Shown piece by piece: positions 13,701-25,139 of a stretch of DNA of 64,000 nt. The stretch lies in the NCBI RefSeq assembly GCF_007655135.1, contig NC_045127.1:14517001-14581000 (forward strand). The letters run 5' to 3'. The translations under genes were made by a program, and so were the position numbers. The first letter of the stretch is position 1. Every line of letters starts with the position of its first letter. Below the pieces are notes generated by a model, which worked only from the letters and a program-made list of their open reading frames with translations, ran no database searches and had not been told where the DNA came from. Source of the stretch: Punica granatum (lineage: Eukaryota; Streptophyta; Magnoliopsida; Myrtales; Lythraceae).

Positions 13701-15731
13701 ATGTCGCACGAGGTAGCGGAGGATGCTGAGCTGGAGCTCGGGCTGGGACTCAGCCTAGGCGGCGGGAGGGCCAAGCACGGCGGGTGGCGCGAGTACGGCA
13801 GGATACTGACCGCCGAGGACTTCCCTTCCCTCGTATCCCAGTCCGCTAATAACAGCAATGCTGTGGCCGGCTCTGTTTCCGGCAACAAGAGGGCTGCCGC
13901 CGAGCCCGACTCCCAGGACGGCGGTGGTGGGTCCCCTACTAGCGTCAGGTCTGACCTCTCTCTGCCCTGCCCAGCAAGCTTGTTTCTTGAGATTGTACTT
14001 CCGCTGTCTCTTTTGCTTTTTACTGAGTACACTCTCTCATTACTCTGTTCTTGGCATCAAATGGTTGAATATCCAAGTGTTGACTATGTCCTCTTCTATG
14101 TGATCATACGATGAATTTGTTAGTTTTAAGGTTTTGGTCTTCCCCGTTATTGCTGTTGTGTCAGAAGCTTTAACTTATGCTGGAAGGTTTCATTTGATTG
14201 ATCATGTTCATCTCTGTAAAATTTCAACTTTCAAGCCCCTGAGTATGTAATCTCGCTAGTTATACTTTAGACCTGGCTGCCCACATGAACGTCAAATTGT
14301 ATATGGTTTCCCGGTGCTTGCATCTTTGTAATCTGATTGAGCTTAGCTCAGTATTTGTTGCTGTGATTGCTCGAAAATGAGTGGCGCGTACTAGTTTGTT
14401 GGGCTAGTATCTCTTAACAATTTTTATGTTCATAAGAATTTGAAATTTCGAAAATCACCATCAAGGTTGGATTGGATCGGATCGGACATTAGACTTGACT
14501 TTTATCGTCACTTGACAATATAAATTTGATCCCCTATATTGGCTACCCGGCTAGTTGCATTATCCTCATTGATCTTTCTAGATGGTGGAAAATAGTAATA
14601 GAGAATAGTTGTTTACGTTCAAAAAGCTTGTAGATAGACCCTATGCTTGCGAAATAACACTGTTTTTTTTCATAGGAGACTAAGAGTAATCTGTGTCTTG
14701 CATCTTTGTTAAATCACGAATTGATTGTTCTCTTTTTGGCGTGGAAACAGTCAGATTGTGGGATGGCCTCCTATAAGGTCTTATAGGATAAATAGCCTCG
14801 TGAATCAAAAGCCCCCCCGCTCTGAAGAGGCCAAGGGTTCGGTTGGCAAGAAAGATGAGCCAAGCCATGTCCCAAAGGGCAACCGTCCATATGAAGGGAA
14901 AACAAGTAACACTGTCAAAGAGATGTCAAATCTCGGGTTCGTGAAGGTGTGTGTGGATGGGATTCCCATAGGCAGGAAGGTGGACTTGAATGCTCACTCA
15001 AGCTACGAGACTCTAGCACAAGCGATAGAAGACATGTTCTTTGGACCCACCAGTTCAATTGGTAAAGTTATATATCGTGTTATTTTCTCCAATATTATGT
15101 AATCGCGATGTACCATGTCAGGACCTTTTAAGTTACGATTCCTCATGCAAGTGATTCTCATTTTGGGTTAATCGTATAGGAACAGTGTCCTGCAAGTTGT
15201 CTTACTCAAGACAAATACATGAAAATTTGCCTTTTATTGTCTGTGCTTTAGATAATCTTTTGAGTTGTTGACTCTTACGTTTGAAATCCATGTAAAGGTG
15301 GTGGAGAGAAGGAACAAGTTAATCGACCATCTAAGCTTCTTGATGGATCGTCCGATTTTGTGCTTACTTATGAGGATAAAGAGGGAGACTGGATGCTTGT
15401 GGGAGATGTCCCTTGGAGGTAGGCTCCTCTAACTCATTATCCCACCATTTCCTCTTGAGGGGAACTGCTAAATACATGTTTAAGAAGGAATAGCAATTCA
15501 TGCCGCCTCATCTCTTGCATTATGCAGGATGTTCCTCAGCTCAGTGAAAAGGCTCAGAATCATGAGAACCTCTGAGGCTAAAGGACTCGGTAGGCACCTT
15601 GTAAATCCTGCGAAACTCCTCACTTCAGATTTTACATTCTCCATTTCTGTCGAGTAACCATCTGTAATGATTCTACTCCAGCAACAGGATTCCAAGAAAG
15701 GAACCAGACGCTGAAAAGAAAACCCATATAG
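13701..15731 (+). CDS. IAA13: Aux/IAA auxin-responsive repressor, IAA13-like
   Basis: Five exons: 13701-13948, 14751-15061, 15298-15418, 15528-15589 and 15682-15731. All introns are GT..AG, and the join is 792 nt, or 263 residues. The family consists of short-lived nuclear proteins that bind ARF transcription factors and repress auxin genes until TIR1/AFB-driven degradation. Visible parts are domain I near residue 12 with the EAR repression motif ([13 protein letters not shown]), the domain II degron just after intron 1 ([10 protein letters not shown]), domain III ([19 protein letters not shown]) and domain IV ([19 protein letters not shown]) with the C-terminal PB1 oligomerisation surface. 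The [11 protein letters not shown] segment after domain I, RINSLVNQ after the degron and [17 protein letters not shown] place it with Arabidopsis IAA11/12/13, closest in wording to IAA13 (246 aa). The ATG was chosen because it directly precedes domain I with normal spacing. No frame break was seen. Confidence 0.93.
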
Positions 15732-17556
15732 TACCACCAGAGCCTTCCGCATTCTTTCGCTTGGAAACGATGACGAAGAGCGGTCACTCTAAAGAATGGG
15801 AAATCAAAAGTAGAGAAGTTGACAATGTGGAGTTTTTTGGTCCTTATTATCTTTGTTCGGTTTACCTTTTCTGTCTCATGGATCAGCTTCTGGTTCTGAA
15901 TGCCTTTTTGGGTTCTTTTTGTCACATAGTCATGTTAGTTTTTCTTATTTTTGGTCATATCAAAGTTCAAGTTCTTTTTGTTCTTCCATATAGTGATCTT
16001 GGCAACGGGCCTTGCATACTGTGGAGAATGCTGCTCCTTCTCATACTGTATATATGAGAGTATTTTCCTCATTACAGTGCTTGAGTTTGCTCCAATTTCG
16101 TGGCAATTTGGAACTTAGCCTTTGTTCCTTTGTGTGTGGTTGGATGGTTTTGGTATTTGGTTTGGTTTTCCTTATTCATTTGAGGACCGAGTCTGTAATT
16201 TCATCTTCCAAGTGCTCTCTTTTGTTCTCTGATGGCTGGACGAAGACAAGATCATATAATCCTCTGGGAAATGACAATGGGTAACTCAGTCCTCTTGATT
16301 AATCGATATTAGCTATAGAAGGATCCTCACTCCGAGAAACGCATCAGAACATGGAACTCATGTCGAGCTAGCTAAGCAATTCTTACTACCTCAGAATTCC
16401 TCCAATTGCAACTTACTGCTTGCACAGAGTTGATGAAACTACACCGAGCGATCAGCCCAAGAATAGCAAAATTGCAGGAAGTTAATGCACTCTACTAATG
16501 TATACATATATGAAAACGAAATTTGAGTCATATTCTCATGCCGCTACATCATTATAAATAAGAAAATGGAACTCTCTCGCTTTGTCACGTCTCCAATTAT
16601 CTAGTAAGAATTTTTTTTATTAACTATGTATTTGCATATTATATATATATTATACATATATGTTTGCAGTATACATATATTTGCAGTATATGTAATATAT
16701 TGAGACTTAGACTAGTATTACTGATTATATATATGCTGTTTATATCGTATAATAGAACTTAGACTATTATTTCTTAAGATAAAAATTTCATTATATTGGA
16801 ACTTTTATATTCGATAGGAAATTTCCATATTAATTCTTATGACGTTTGCACTATATATACCGTACATGTGTATTCAATATACTGCCACCGATATCTTATA
16901 TCAATTTGGTCGATTCGCAAGACTTCACCAGCAATTCGCTAGGTTTCCTTAGGTTTTCTCAAAATCCATGATCGTCAAGTTCATGTTTTTTTCCTATAAA
17001 AGTTATATTTTTAGGATGTTATTTGGATGTTAGTTTGTTTGGTGTGTTTATTGCATGGAAAATTTTCTTTTTTTATCTGTATCTTAATAGATTGTGAGGT
17101 GGTACAACAGTTTATCATATATTAAAAGAATTGAGACCGAAAGAAGTAATGAAATTATCAATTTTGCTATGATTTTTCTTGATAAAGTGATATATTTTGC
17201 GTGTTTGACCAAATATATTATTTTATTAATCAAAATTATATTTTTACTAATTTATTGTTTCTAATGAAATTTGGATTCATTAATGCATGTAAATTTAGGA
17301 AAGTCTCAGATTGATCTGCTACAGGCCTTACTTTTAAAACAAACTCATACACAATTAGTAATTTCAAGATAATTACACTCTCACTGAAGTACCGTCCAAT
17401 TGATGTTCAAGCAAAGATATCGTTTTTGCTGAGTCGATATGAATTATTTTCTGTAATTTGCTGATATCATTAATATAATTAATTCGATTTTAACTAAATT
17501 ATATTTATGTATAGTGTGTAAAATTATTTAGATTAATTGCAACAAAAAATTATTTA
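15732..17556. other. 3' flank of the Aux/IAA gene and intergenic DNA
   Basis: The first few hundred bases are T-rich and probably include the Aux/IAA 3' untranslated region. From about 16,600 the sequence becomes strongly AT-rich with (TA) runs. Frames such as 15,761-16,057 are not supported as genes. Confidence 0.5.
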
Positions 17557-17590
17557 ATTGTGCCCGCACAATACTCGGTTCATCAACTAG
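17557..17590 (+). mobile_element. Helitron-like 3' terminus
   Basis: A perfect 7-bp hairpin (attgtgc, 2-nt loop, gcacaat) at 17,557-17,572 is followed 14 nt later by CTAG and then T. Hairpin plus CTRR|T is the signature of a Helitron 3' end. The 5' end cannot be located, and no Rep/helicase coding is present. Confidence 0.45.
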
Positions 17591-17591
17591 T

Positions 17592-18730
17592 TTACATGAA
17601 TGATATAGGTTTTGGACGATCCCGAGCTTTCCTCAGCATAAAGTGTTAAAAACTTACATCTTCAACCTAGTAGACTTCTACCAAAGTGCTTTTGAACAAC
17701 AAATTTGATCCAGCATCTGCACAAATGATCATGCAATTTTATTTTTTTTTTTGCATTTTCCATTTTATCACAGATCTCAAGTTCGGTGAATCGGCATTCA
17801 TGCCATTGTCTCAGTATTTACAGACGATATGTGTGGGAACGTGATGACAAAACTGCCGCTATCTCTAATCATCTCTCTCTGCAATCATAATTTCTCATGT
17901 TGAATCGATGTTATATGTTTACACGAGGTTTCGGTATTTGAGAGCTTCTGATATCATAATGTTACCTTTACCATGATGACCCTCCTTTTGAATTTGATGG
18001 GTTAAATAGCTGTAACCTTCTAATATTTGAGATGTCATCATTTGTGTAAACCATGCCAGGACACTTTAACCTTTGCCTGGATCTACTTTTCCTTTTCTCC
18101 CCCTTTTTTTTCCCTTTTATTTTCCTTTTATTTTTAAGGAATGCTATCTATTTTCTTGATATTTTTTTAAGGTTTTTTACTTTCGTAATCTTAATTTAGC
18201 TGCTGCTTCTTCTTTTTGGATCTTAACAATTATCGTTTATGTTTCTTTTGTTTATTTCTTTACTTATTTCTTGCTTTTTCGTGTATAATACTAATTTTCT
18301 TGCTTAAGCTATGTCCCACCCAAGTACAGAGGGTTAGGTTAGCTGACTCCCAAGTTATGTATTTGCAAGCAAATGGGCTGGCTTGATTCAATATCTTGAC
18401 GATCAAGCTTGCATCGCGCTTGAGCTGAGGATTAATATTCCAGTCAAGGTGAGCTGACCTTGCGCTACTCAAGAGCATAGCACGAGGGGCTCAGGAGAGT
18501 AATCAAGATTCGCTTGCTTAGTTATTGACTTCAAATTATAGACATCTCATAAGACAAATATTGCCCGTCATCTTAGGTATATCGAGCATCCCCTTATCTT
18601 GCGGAAGCTTTTTACCAGGTAGTGTTCTGCCTTAACGTGACAAAATCACTGCCAGGATCAAATTCTACACATCTCATTATCTCACCACTTATGCAGTTAA
18701 TTAATTCGGTGATCGTTTGACCAAAAAAGA
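17592..18730. other. Intergenic, no gene seen
   Basis: AT-rich sequence, then a more balanced stretch at 18,300-18,730 that may belong to the decayed LINE downstream. No domain is visible before about 18,735. Confidence 0.45.
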
Positions 18731-18734
18731 TCAT

Positions 18735-19257
18735 AAAGCAGGTGCAACAGAGACGCAGTTCTGTTTTGCGGGGAAGGAATGAAACTTTAGCACAGGGTGC
18801 CAAAGTCAAAACGGGTTGATGTTTGTTTGCCTAAGAGTGAGGGAGGTTTGGGAGCTTAAGAGTCGTTGGAGCAGTGGAAAAACGCTTGTGTTTTCCACAG
18901 CTTATGCTAATTTTATTTAATGCAGGTTCTCTTTAGGTTGCACGGATAAATGAGTATCGTATAAAAGGAAGGAGTGTATGGTACTTGAAGGCCCAAAGAA
19001 ATAGTCCTTGGAGCAGGAGAAAATTGCTAAAGTTATAAGAGAACCGACATGGCCTTTGGTCAGCTACTGAGTTGGTCATGGAAAGAGCGTATCTCTCTCG
19101 CATGACAATTGGAGCAATAAGGGTCCTATTGCTGATACTCGTGTTTGATCGTGGTCTGCATTTTTTTTTCCATCTATCCAACTAAAAGCATAAACTTAGT
19201 ATTGGCGATATATATGGAGTTTTGGGATTTGTAATTCTGTAAATATCGGTTTCATTA
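18735..19257 (+). pseudogene. Decayed LINE reverse transcriptase, C-terminal part
   Basis: In shifting plus-strand frames the sequence reads VCLPKSEGGLG, SLEQWKNACVFHSL, WYLKAQRNSPWSRRKLLKL and HDNWSNKGPIADTRV, interrupted by several stops. These are the hallmarks of the region after the reverse-transcriptase domain of plant L1-type LINEs (KPKSEGGLG ... WFDNWHPLGPL). The 3' part continues on the far side of the young copia element (24,671-24,790), so the LINE was in place first. No intact protein remains. Confidence 0.65.
19253..19257. repeat. Left target-site duplication of the copia element
   Basis: CATTA directly precedes the left LTR and is repeated at 24,666-24,670 directly after the right LTR. 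A 5-bp duplication is standard for Ty1/copia integrases. Confidence 0.9.
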
Positions 19258-19949
19258 TGTTGGGGTTAGGGATGTACTCAACCAAACAATAACGCAGCAA
19301 TTAATCTTCCTCCCCTACTGGTGTAATCGAGATAGGAACTAATCAAATCAACCAACAAGCAGTAAAGTAAAACAACACCAAGAATTTTACGTGGAAAACC
19401 CCAATATGGGGAAAAACCACGGGACCAACTCCGAATCAACGATCCACTATGAAGGTTATACAATGTCTTTCATCAAGGGTAAACCCTTGGATCACCAAAC
19501 TCAAGAGAAACACTCTCTTGGATCACCCAAATACTAAATTCGTCACCCACACCGGGTGGTTCACAAAATCAGCTAAAACAGCACCTACAGAGCTCGAATA
19601 GAAATTCTGACCGTTCAGAAGTTAGCCCCACGTGTTGTGAAGCTGCTGTCAAAATTTCGTCCCAATCGGAGTTCGTTTGACGTCCCGATCGAGGTTTGAT
19701 CTCCAGCTGCGCGCTGCCCCTGTTTTGTCCGAATTCTGCTCTGCTCCCTCTGTTATTCTGTGCTGATTTTCTGCAGCTGCTGCTTTGCTGCTGCGGCTCA
19801 CCAACACCCCTAATCTGCTGCTGATCTGCTACTTATATATATTCTGCCAGTAACCCTAATAAAAATGGGTTCTTGGGCTTATTAAAGCCCAATAAAAGCC
19901 CAATACAATTTGAGCCCAACTTCCTCCAAATTGGAGGGAAAGCCCAACA
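19258..19949 (-). repeat. 3' LTR of the copia element
   Basis: It starts TGTTGGG and ends CCCAACA, the short inverted ends expected of an LTR. It is 692 bp, against 688 bp for its partner at 23,978-24,665. Confidence 0.95.
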
Positions 19950-19963
19950 AACTCCCCCTCCCG
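19950..19963 (-). promoter_or_regulatory. Polypurine tract
   Basis: On the minus strand cgggagggggagtt abuts the 3' LTR, which begins TGTTGGG. This is the primer site for plus-strand DNA synthesis. Confidence 0.85.
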
Positions 19964-19964
19964 A

Positions 19965-21389
19965 CTATTTGGAGGCTTCAAGCATACCGGCTATACTTCG
20001 GCAAACATGAAGTTTCTCCCTAGCGAGAGGTTTTGTCATCATATCAGCTCCATTCTCATCGGTGTGCACTTTGTCTAGCTTCACCAGCTTGGACTCCAAC
20101 ACATCTCTAATCCAATGAAACTTGATATCGATATGCTTCGATCTCGAATGGAAAGTGGGATTCTTGCAAAGATGAATGGCGCTTTGACTATCACAGTGTA
20201 GAACATACCTTTCTTGCTTCAAGCTCAACTCCTGCAAAAACTTTTGCAACCACAACATCTCCTTGCAACCTTCGGTCACCGCAATGTATTCGGCTTCCGT
20301 TGTAGACAAAGCGATGCACTTTTGAAGCCTTGATTGCCATGAGATAGCTCCCCCTGCAAAAGTCATCAAGTATCCCGAAGTGGATTTCCGGGAATCGATA
20401 TCTCCTGCCATATCTGCATCCGTGTAGCCCACTAACTCCGGCTTACCAGTGCCAAAGTGTAAACACACCTTGGATGTTCCTCTGAGATACCTCAGGATCC
20501 ATTTAACCGCATTCCAATGCTCTTTCCCCGGATTGGAGAGAAAACGACTTACCACACCAACAGAATGAGCAATATCTGGCCTTGTACAGACCATGGCATA
20601 CATTAAACTTCCTACAGCTGATGAGTAAGGAACTTTCTTCATCTCTTCTTTCTCCTTCTCACTTGTAGGACATTGCTTCGAGCTAAGTTTGAAATGAGAA
20701 GCAAGTGGTGATGAAACTGGTTTAGCATTACCCATGTTGAACCGATCCAAAATCTTCTCGATGTACTTCTCTTGAGAAAGCCAAAGTTTTCCACTTGATC
20801 TGTCACGAGAAATATGCATCCCAAGGATCTGCTTTGCCGGTCCCAAATCCTTCATGGCAAAGGACTTGCTGAGCTCTTTCTTCAACTCTGCAATCTTGCT
20901 CATATCATGACCAACAAGTAGCATATCATCCACATATAACAGTAAAATGATAAAATCACCATTCGAGAATTGTTTCACGAACACACAATGATCTGAAGTT
21001 GTCCGTGTGTAGCCATGGCTCAACATGAAAGAGTCAAACTTTTTATACCACTGCCGAGGTGCTTGCTTAAGCCCATACAAGCTCTTTCTCAGCCTGCACA
21101 CCAAATGCTCCTTACCTTTAACTCGGAATCCTTCAGGCTGCTCCATATATATTTCTTCCTCCAAGTCACCATGCAGGAAAGCTGTTTTTACATCGAGCTG
21201 CTCGATCTCCAAATTTAGACTAGCTGCCAGTGCGAGAACAACTCGGATCGATGACATCTTGACAACAGGCGAGAAGATCTCCTCGAAGTCAACTCCTTTC
21301 TTCTGGTTGAAACCTTTCACTACCAGCCGAGCTTTGTATCGAGGTCGCGAGTTCTCTGTCTTCAACCTGTAGACCCATTTGTTCTTCAA
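19965..21389 (-). pseudogene. Copia reverse transcriptase-RNase H portion of pol
   Basis: An open stretch of 474 residues. It begins inside the reverse-transcriptase domain (KNKWVYRLK) and carries the catalytic YVDDMLLVG near residue 152, the SSIRVVLALAA and LDVKTAFLHGDLEEEIYM motifs before it, and an RNase H domain with SRKSTSGY, ALSTTEAEYIA and RSKHIDIKFHWIRD near the end. The stop lies just inside the polypurine tract, as in intact copia elements. This part is intact, but it is separated from the integrase part by at least two frameshifts (about 21,390-21,460 and 21,650-21,700), so no full polyprotein can be made from the sequence as given. Confidence 0.9.
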
Positions 21390-22913
21390 TGCTCTCTTAC
21401 TTGCGGTAGCTTCACTAGGTCATACGTGTGATTTTCAGACAAGGAGTTCATCTCCTCATTCATCGCCTTAACCAGTGCTCCTTGTACTCATGTGCCACAG
21501 CTTCATCATAGCACTCAGGTTCTCCCCCGTCAGTCAGTAGCACATATTCATGAGGCGGATATCTTGTAGATGATCGTCTTATTCTATCAGATTGTCTAGG
21601 TAGATCTGCAGGCTCTAACTGTAACTGCGAGCCTGTATCATCCGTAGTCACATCATCATCTACCTGAGGAATCTCACCCCAGTCGTGGTTTCTTCATACT
21701 CACCAGGTACCTCTTCCATTGGGCTCTACATCAACCGGTACAGGAATAGAGATCTCGTGAGGATTGCCTACACTGGCCTTCTCTAACTTTTGCAAATCCT
21801 CGATTGTCTGGTCCTCAAAGAAGACAACATCCCTGCTCCTGATGATCTTCTTGCTATCAGGGTCCCAAAGCCTGTACCCGAACTCTTCATGTGCATAACC
21901 CAAGAAGATGCACTGTTTTGCCTTGGCATCAAGTTTTGATCTTTCATCTCGAGGAATGTGAACAGATGCCCTGCACCCGAATACTCTGAGATGCTTGTAT
22001 GATACTTTCTTGCCGGTCCACACCTGCTGGGGTACATCTCCATCAAGTGCAACTGCAACTGTGTAAGATTAAGATTATAAGATCAACCGCTGACCTCATT
22101 GCCTCGCCCCAGAAAGGCTTAGACAGTTTCGCCTGAGAAAGCATACAACGAACTCTCTCAACAATTGTGCGGTTCATTCTCTCTGCAAGCCCGTTCTGTT
22201 GTGGTGTCTTCGGTACCGTCTTCTCAAGTTGATACCGTGAGTCCTGCAATAGTTCTCAAAAGGACCCCTATACTCACCCACCATATCAGCTCTTACACAT
22301 TTCAGCTTCATGCCCGTTTCTCTTTCCACTGCTACATGGAAGTTCTTGAAAATCTCAGTCACCTGATCTTTAGTCTCATAGGGTAAGCCCAAACTTTCCT
22401 GGTGTGATCATCTATAAATGTCACAAAATAGAGAGCACCACCAAGAGATCTATCCGACATAAAACAAACATCTGTATGCACAAGATCAAGTATATGATGG
22501 CATCTAGAGGGACGACTTCTAACAAAAGAAACTCTCTCTGCTTACCAGCTAAACAGTGATCACAAGTGCTCAAGTGCATACCTTTAACGGGCAAAGACTG
22601 CTTTCTAGCAAGAATTTGAATACCTTTCTCGCTGATATGCCCAAGTCTCCTATGCCATAGCTCGATAGGATAATCCTCAGCAACATTAATTTGACGGAAT
22701 TGTGTCTGGCACGCAGCCTGTAGAGAGTGTCGGTCTTCTGACCCCGTGCCACAATCAACGAACCCTTGGAGAGCTTCCATCTCCCATTACTAAATTCGTA
22801 CTGTAGCCTTCATCATCAAGCTGACCCGTCGAGATTAGGTTAAGGCGAATTTTGGAACATGCCTCACCTTCTTCAGAAGCAACTTGCAGCCAAGCTCGGT
22901 CTCTAGACAGACA
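21390..22913 (-). pseudogene. Copia integrase region of pol, frameshifted
   Basis: Reading from the high-coordinate side, the pieces are a GAG-pre-integrase segment (ELWHRRLGHISEKGIQIL, then CDHCLAGKQ) at about 22,421-22,680, the integrase core with [20 protein letters not shown] at about 22,120-22,215, the post-core segment SYKHLRVFGCRASVHIPRDE at 21,930-22,010, and a linker leading into the reverse transcriptase at 21,460-21,651. Each piece sits in a different frame from the next, giving at least four single-base breaks. All recognisable catalytic-domain neighbourhoods are present in order, so the damage is point-like and not due to deletion. Confidence 0.85.
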
Positions 22914-23924
22914 TCACCCAGTACCGACAATCTTGCATGACTGTCCATTTCCCATTCTCACATAACCATAGTCCCCGCGTAGTGTAAGATGAGAAGAAAT
23001 CCCGATGAGGAGTGACATGAAACGAGGCACCTGTATCTGCAACCCAGGTAGAGTCCTGACTGTGAAATTCACATAAGCTTCATCACAAATGATGTAGGTC
23101 TCTCCATCACATGCCACTGCTGTAGTGCCTTCTTCCTTCTTGCTCTCACCGTTGCCATTCTGATTTTTCTTCAGAGCTCTACACTCCCTTTTGTAGTGTC
23201 CCTCTTTTCCACAGTGATAGCAAGTGACCACTTTCCTCGTCTTCGACTTTGATCTGCCCCTCGATTTGCCACGTGAGTTACTATGCTTGGAAGAGAAATT
23301 TCTGCTTGACTTCTCCCCCGTGTTCAGTAACCAAAGCTTCAGACTGAATGGAAATTCCGTGCCTTTCCTTCTAGTCTCCTCATTAAATAAACTGTTTGAC
23401 ACCGTAGCCAACGATAGCTTCCGTTTGGCGCAGAATTGCTTAATGCAACCACAAGTGTGTCCCAATTATCCGGTAGAGTCCCTAAAAGTAGACAGGCCTG
23501 CAACTCATCGGGTAATATTATCTCCAGGTTCGTCAACTGGTTAATAATATCCTGGAAATTACTCATGTGCGCAGCCATATCACCTCCATCCTGGAAACGA
23601 AGATGAACCAGCTTCTTCACGAGGAATGCCTTATTTTGTGGTGTCTTCCTCGCATAGAGATTTGTCAATTTATCCCACAAAGCTTTCGCATTTGTCTCCT
23701 GAGCAACATGATGATAAATACTATTGTCTATCCACTGCCGAATCAAACCAATAGTCTTCCGATTGTGCGTTCCCAAGCCTTGTCATCCTTATCTTTGGGT
23801 TTCGCGGAATCCCCTTCAATAGGATCGTACAAATCCCTGCAAAATAGAAGATCCTCCATCCGAGACTTCCATATAGAGTAGTTGTTGCATTCAACTTGAA
23901 CATAGATCCTGTAGATTCCTCCAT
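22914..23924 (-). pseudogene. Copia gag and protease, frameshifted
   Basis: Gag starts at the ATG at 23,922-23,924 (MEESTGSMFKL), 38 nt inside the primer-binding site. After one or two frame changes it continues through the UBN2-type gag region (DIINQLTNLEIILPDELQA at about 23,500). The zinc knuckle CYHCGKEGHYKREC lies at about 23,181-23,222. The aspartic protease active site reads ADTGAS at about 23,022-23,040, in a frame different from the surrounding open stretch. Several single-base breaks prevent a continuous Gag-Pol. Confidence 0.85.
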
Positions 23925-23962
23925 CTCGAAAACACCGAAAACTCAAAACTTCTCTAACCCGA

Positions 23963-23975
23963 GGCTCTGATACCA
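23963..23975 (-). promoter_or_regulatory. Primer-binding site for initiator tRNA-Met
   Basis: On the minus strand TGGTATCAGAGCC lies two bases inside the 5' LTR. It is the standard copia site complementary to the 3' end of tRNA-iMet. Confidence 0.93.
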
Positions 23976-23977
23976 CT

Positions 23978-24665
23978 TGTTGGGGTTAGGGATGTACTCA
24001 ACCAAACAATAACGCAGCAATTAATCTTCCTCCCCTACTGGTGTAATCGAGATAGGAACTAATCAAATCAACCAACAAGCAGTAAAGTAAAACAACACCA
24101 AGAATTTTACGTGGAAAACCCCAATATGGGGAAAAACCACGGGACCAACTCCGAATCAACGATCCACTATGAAGGTTATACAATGTCTTTCATCAAGGGT
24201 AAACCCTTGGATCACCAAACTCAAGAGAAACACTCTCTTGGATCACCCAAATACTAAATTCGTCACCCACACCGGGTGGTTCACAAAATCAGCTAAAACA
24301 GCAACTACAGAGCTCGAATAGAAATTCTGACCGTTCAGAAGTTAGCCCACGTGTGTGAAGCTGCTGTCAAAATTTCGTCCCAATCGGAGTTCGTTTGACG
24401 TCCCGATCGAGGTTGATCTCCAGCTGCGCGCTGCCCCTGTTTTGTCCGAATTCTGCTCTGCTCCCTCTGTTATTCTGTGCTGATTTCTGCAGCTGCTGCT
24501 CTGCTGCTGCGGCTCACCAACACCCCTAATCTGCTGCTGATCTGCTACTTATATATATTCTGCCAGTAACCCTAATAAAAATGGGTTCTTGGGCTTATTA
24601 AAGCCCAATAAAAGCCCAATACAATTTGAGCCCAACTTCCTCCAAATTGGAGGGAAAGCCCAACA
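23978..24665 (-). repeat. 5' LTR of the copia element
   Basis: 688 bp, starting TGTTGGG and ending CCCAACA. Compared with the partner LTR there is an a/c change in gca(a/c)ctacag and a c/t change in gctgct(c/t)tgctg, plus four one-base length differences (ccc/cccc, gtgtg/gttgtg, ggttg/ggtttg, gatttc/gattttc). Confidence 0.95.
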
Positions 24666-24670
24666 CATTA
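24666..24670. repeat. Right target-site duplication of the copia element
   Basis: CATTA, matching 19,253-19,257. Confidence 0.9.
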
Positions 24671-24795
24671 TTCTCTTGTACACTTTCCAGCATACATTAG
24701 TCCTGGTTTAGGAGTACAGCTCCAGCTTAAGGATACCAGACAGTAACCTATTACAGAGATTCACATCTTGTACTGTATATATATGTTCTTGTCTT
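24671..24795 (+). mobile_element. 3' tail of the LINE split by the copia element
   Basis: This stretch ends in atgaatgaatgaaattctcc, after a tgtactgtatatatat run. It looks like the 3' end of a plant LINE. Removing the copia element and one CATTA joins it to 19,257. The assignment follows from position and is not a protein match. Confidence 0.4.
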
Positions 24796-25139
24796 AAAAT
24801 GAATGAATGAAATTCTCCAGCAGACTCTTTGGTCTGGACCAAGCAAGCTATGAGCGAACTCACAGCAAGTTGGGCCTGGTGTGTAGAAGCCTTGGTCTAG
24901 ACCAAATATGCTGGGGGCCAAATTTGCAGCAATCTGGTTCGAGTCTGAAGCAGACAGACCGGAATCCTGATCAGATGGCATCGCCAAGGGATGGCTACGG
25001 CGTTGGCAAGCAGTCATGGGAATTCTATTTCGATTCCGGGACTCTCAGATGATCAATATCGATAGTTGCTGACCTTCATAGTCAGCAAGTTACAAGGGCC
25101 TTCTAAACGCCTTAAAGATGTGGAATTAGTATCTCACGA

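Larger units (their letters stand above)
19258..24665 (-). mobile_element. Ty1/copia LTR retrotransposon, young
   Basis: A complete structure on the minus strand, in reading order: 5' LTR (23,978-24,665), primer-binding site, gag with zinc knuckle, protease, integrase, reverse transcriptase, RNase H, polypurine tract and 3' LTR (19,258-19,949), flanked by CATTA. Integrase before reverse transcriptase defines copia. The LTRs are 692 and 688 bp and differ by two substitutions and four single-base length differences, so the insertion is recent. The coding region nonetheless carries many frameshifts. The Tnt1/Tork-type wording of the polymerase is a tentative lineage hint. Confidence 0.95.

Noticed and set aside
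24751..25052. Frames with a repeated GLDQ motif next to the old copia
   Set aside because: Possibly gag-like, but too short and without a zinc knuckle. I could not support a separate feature.
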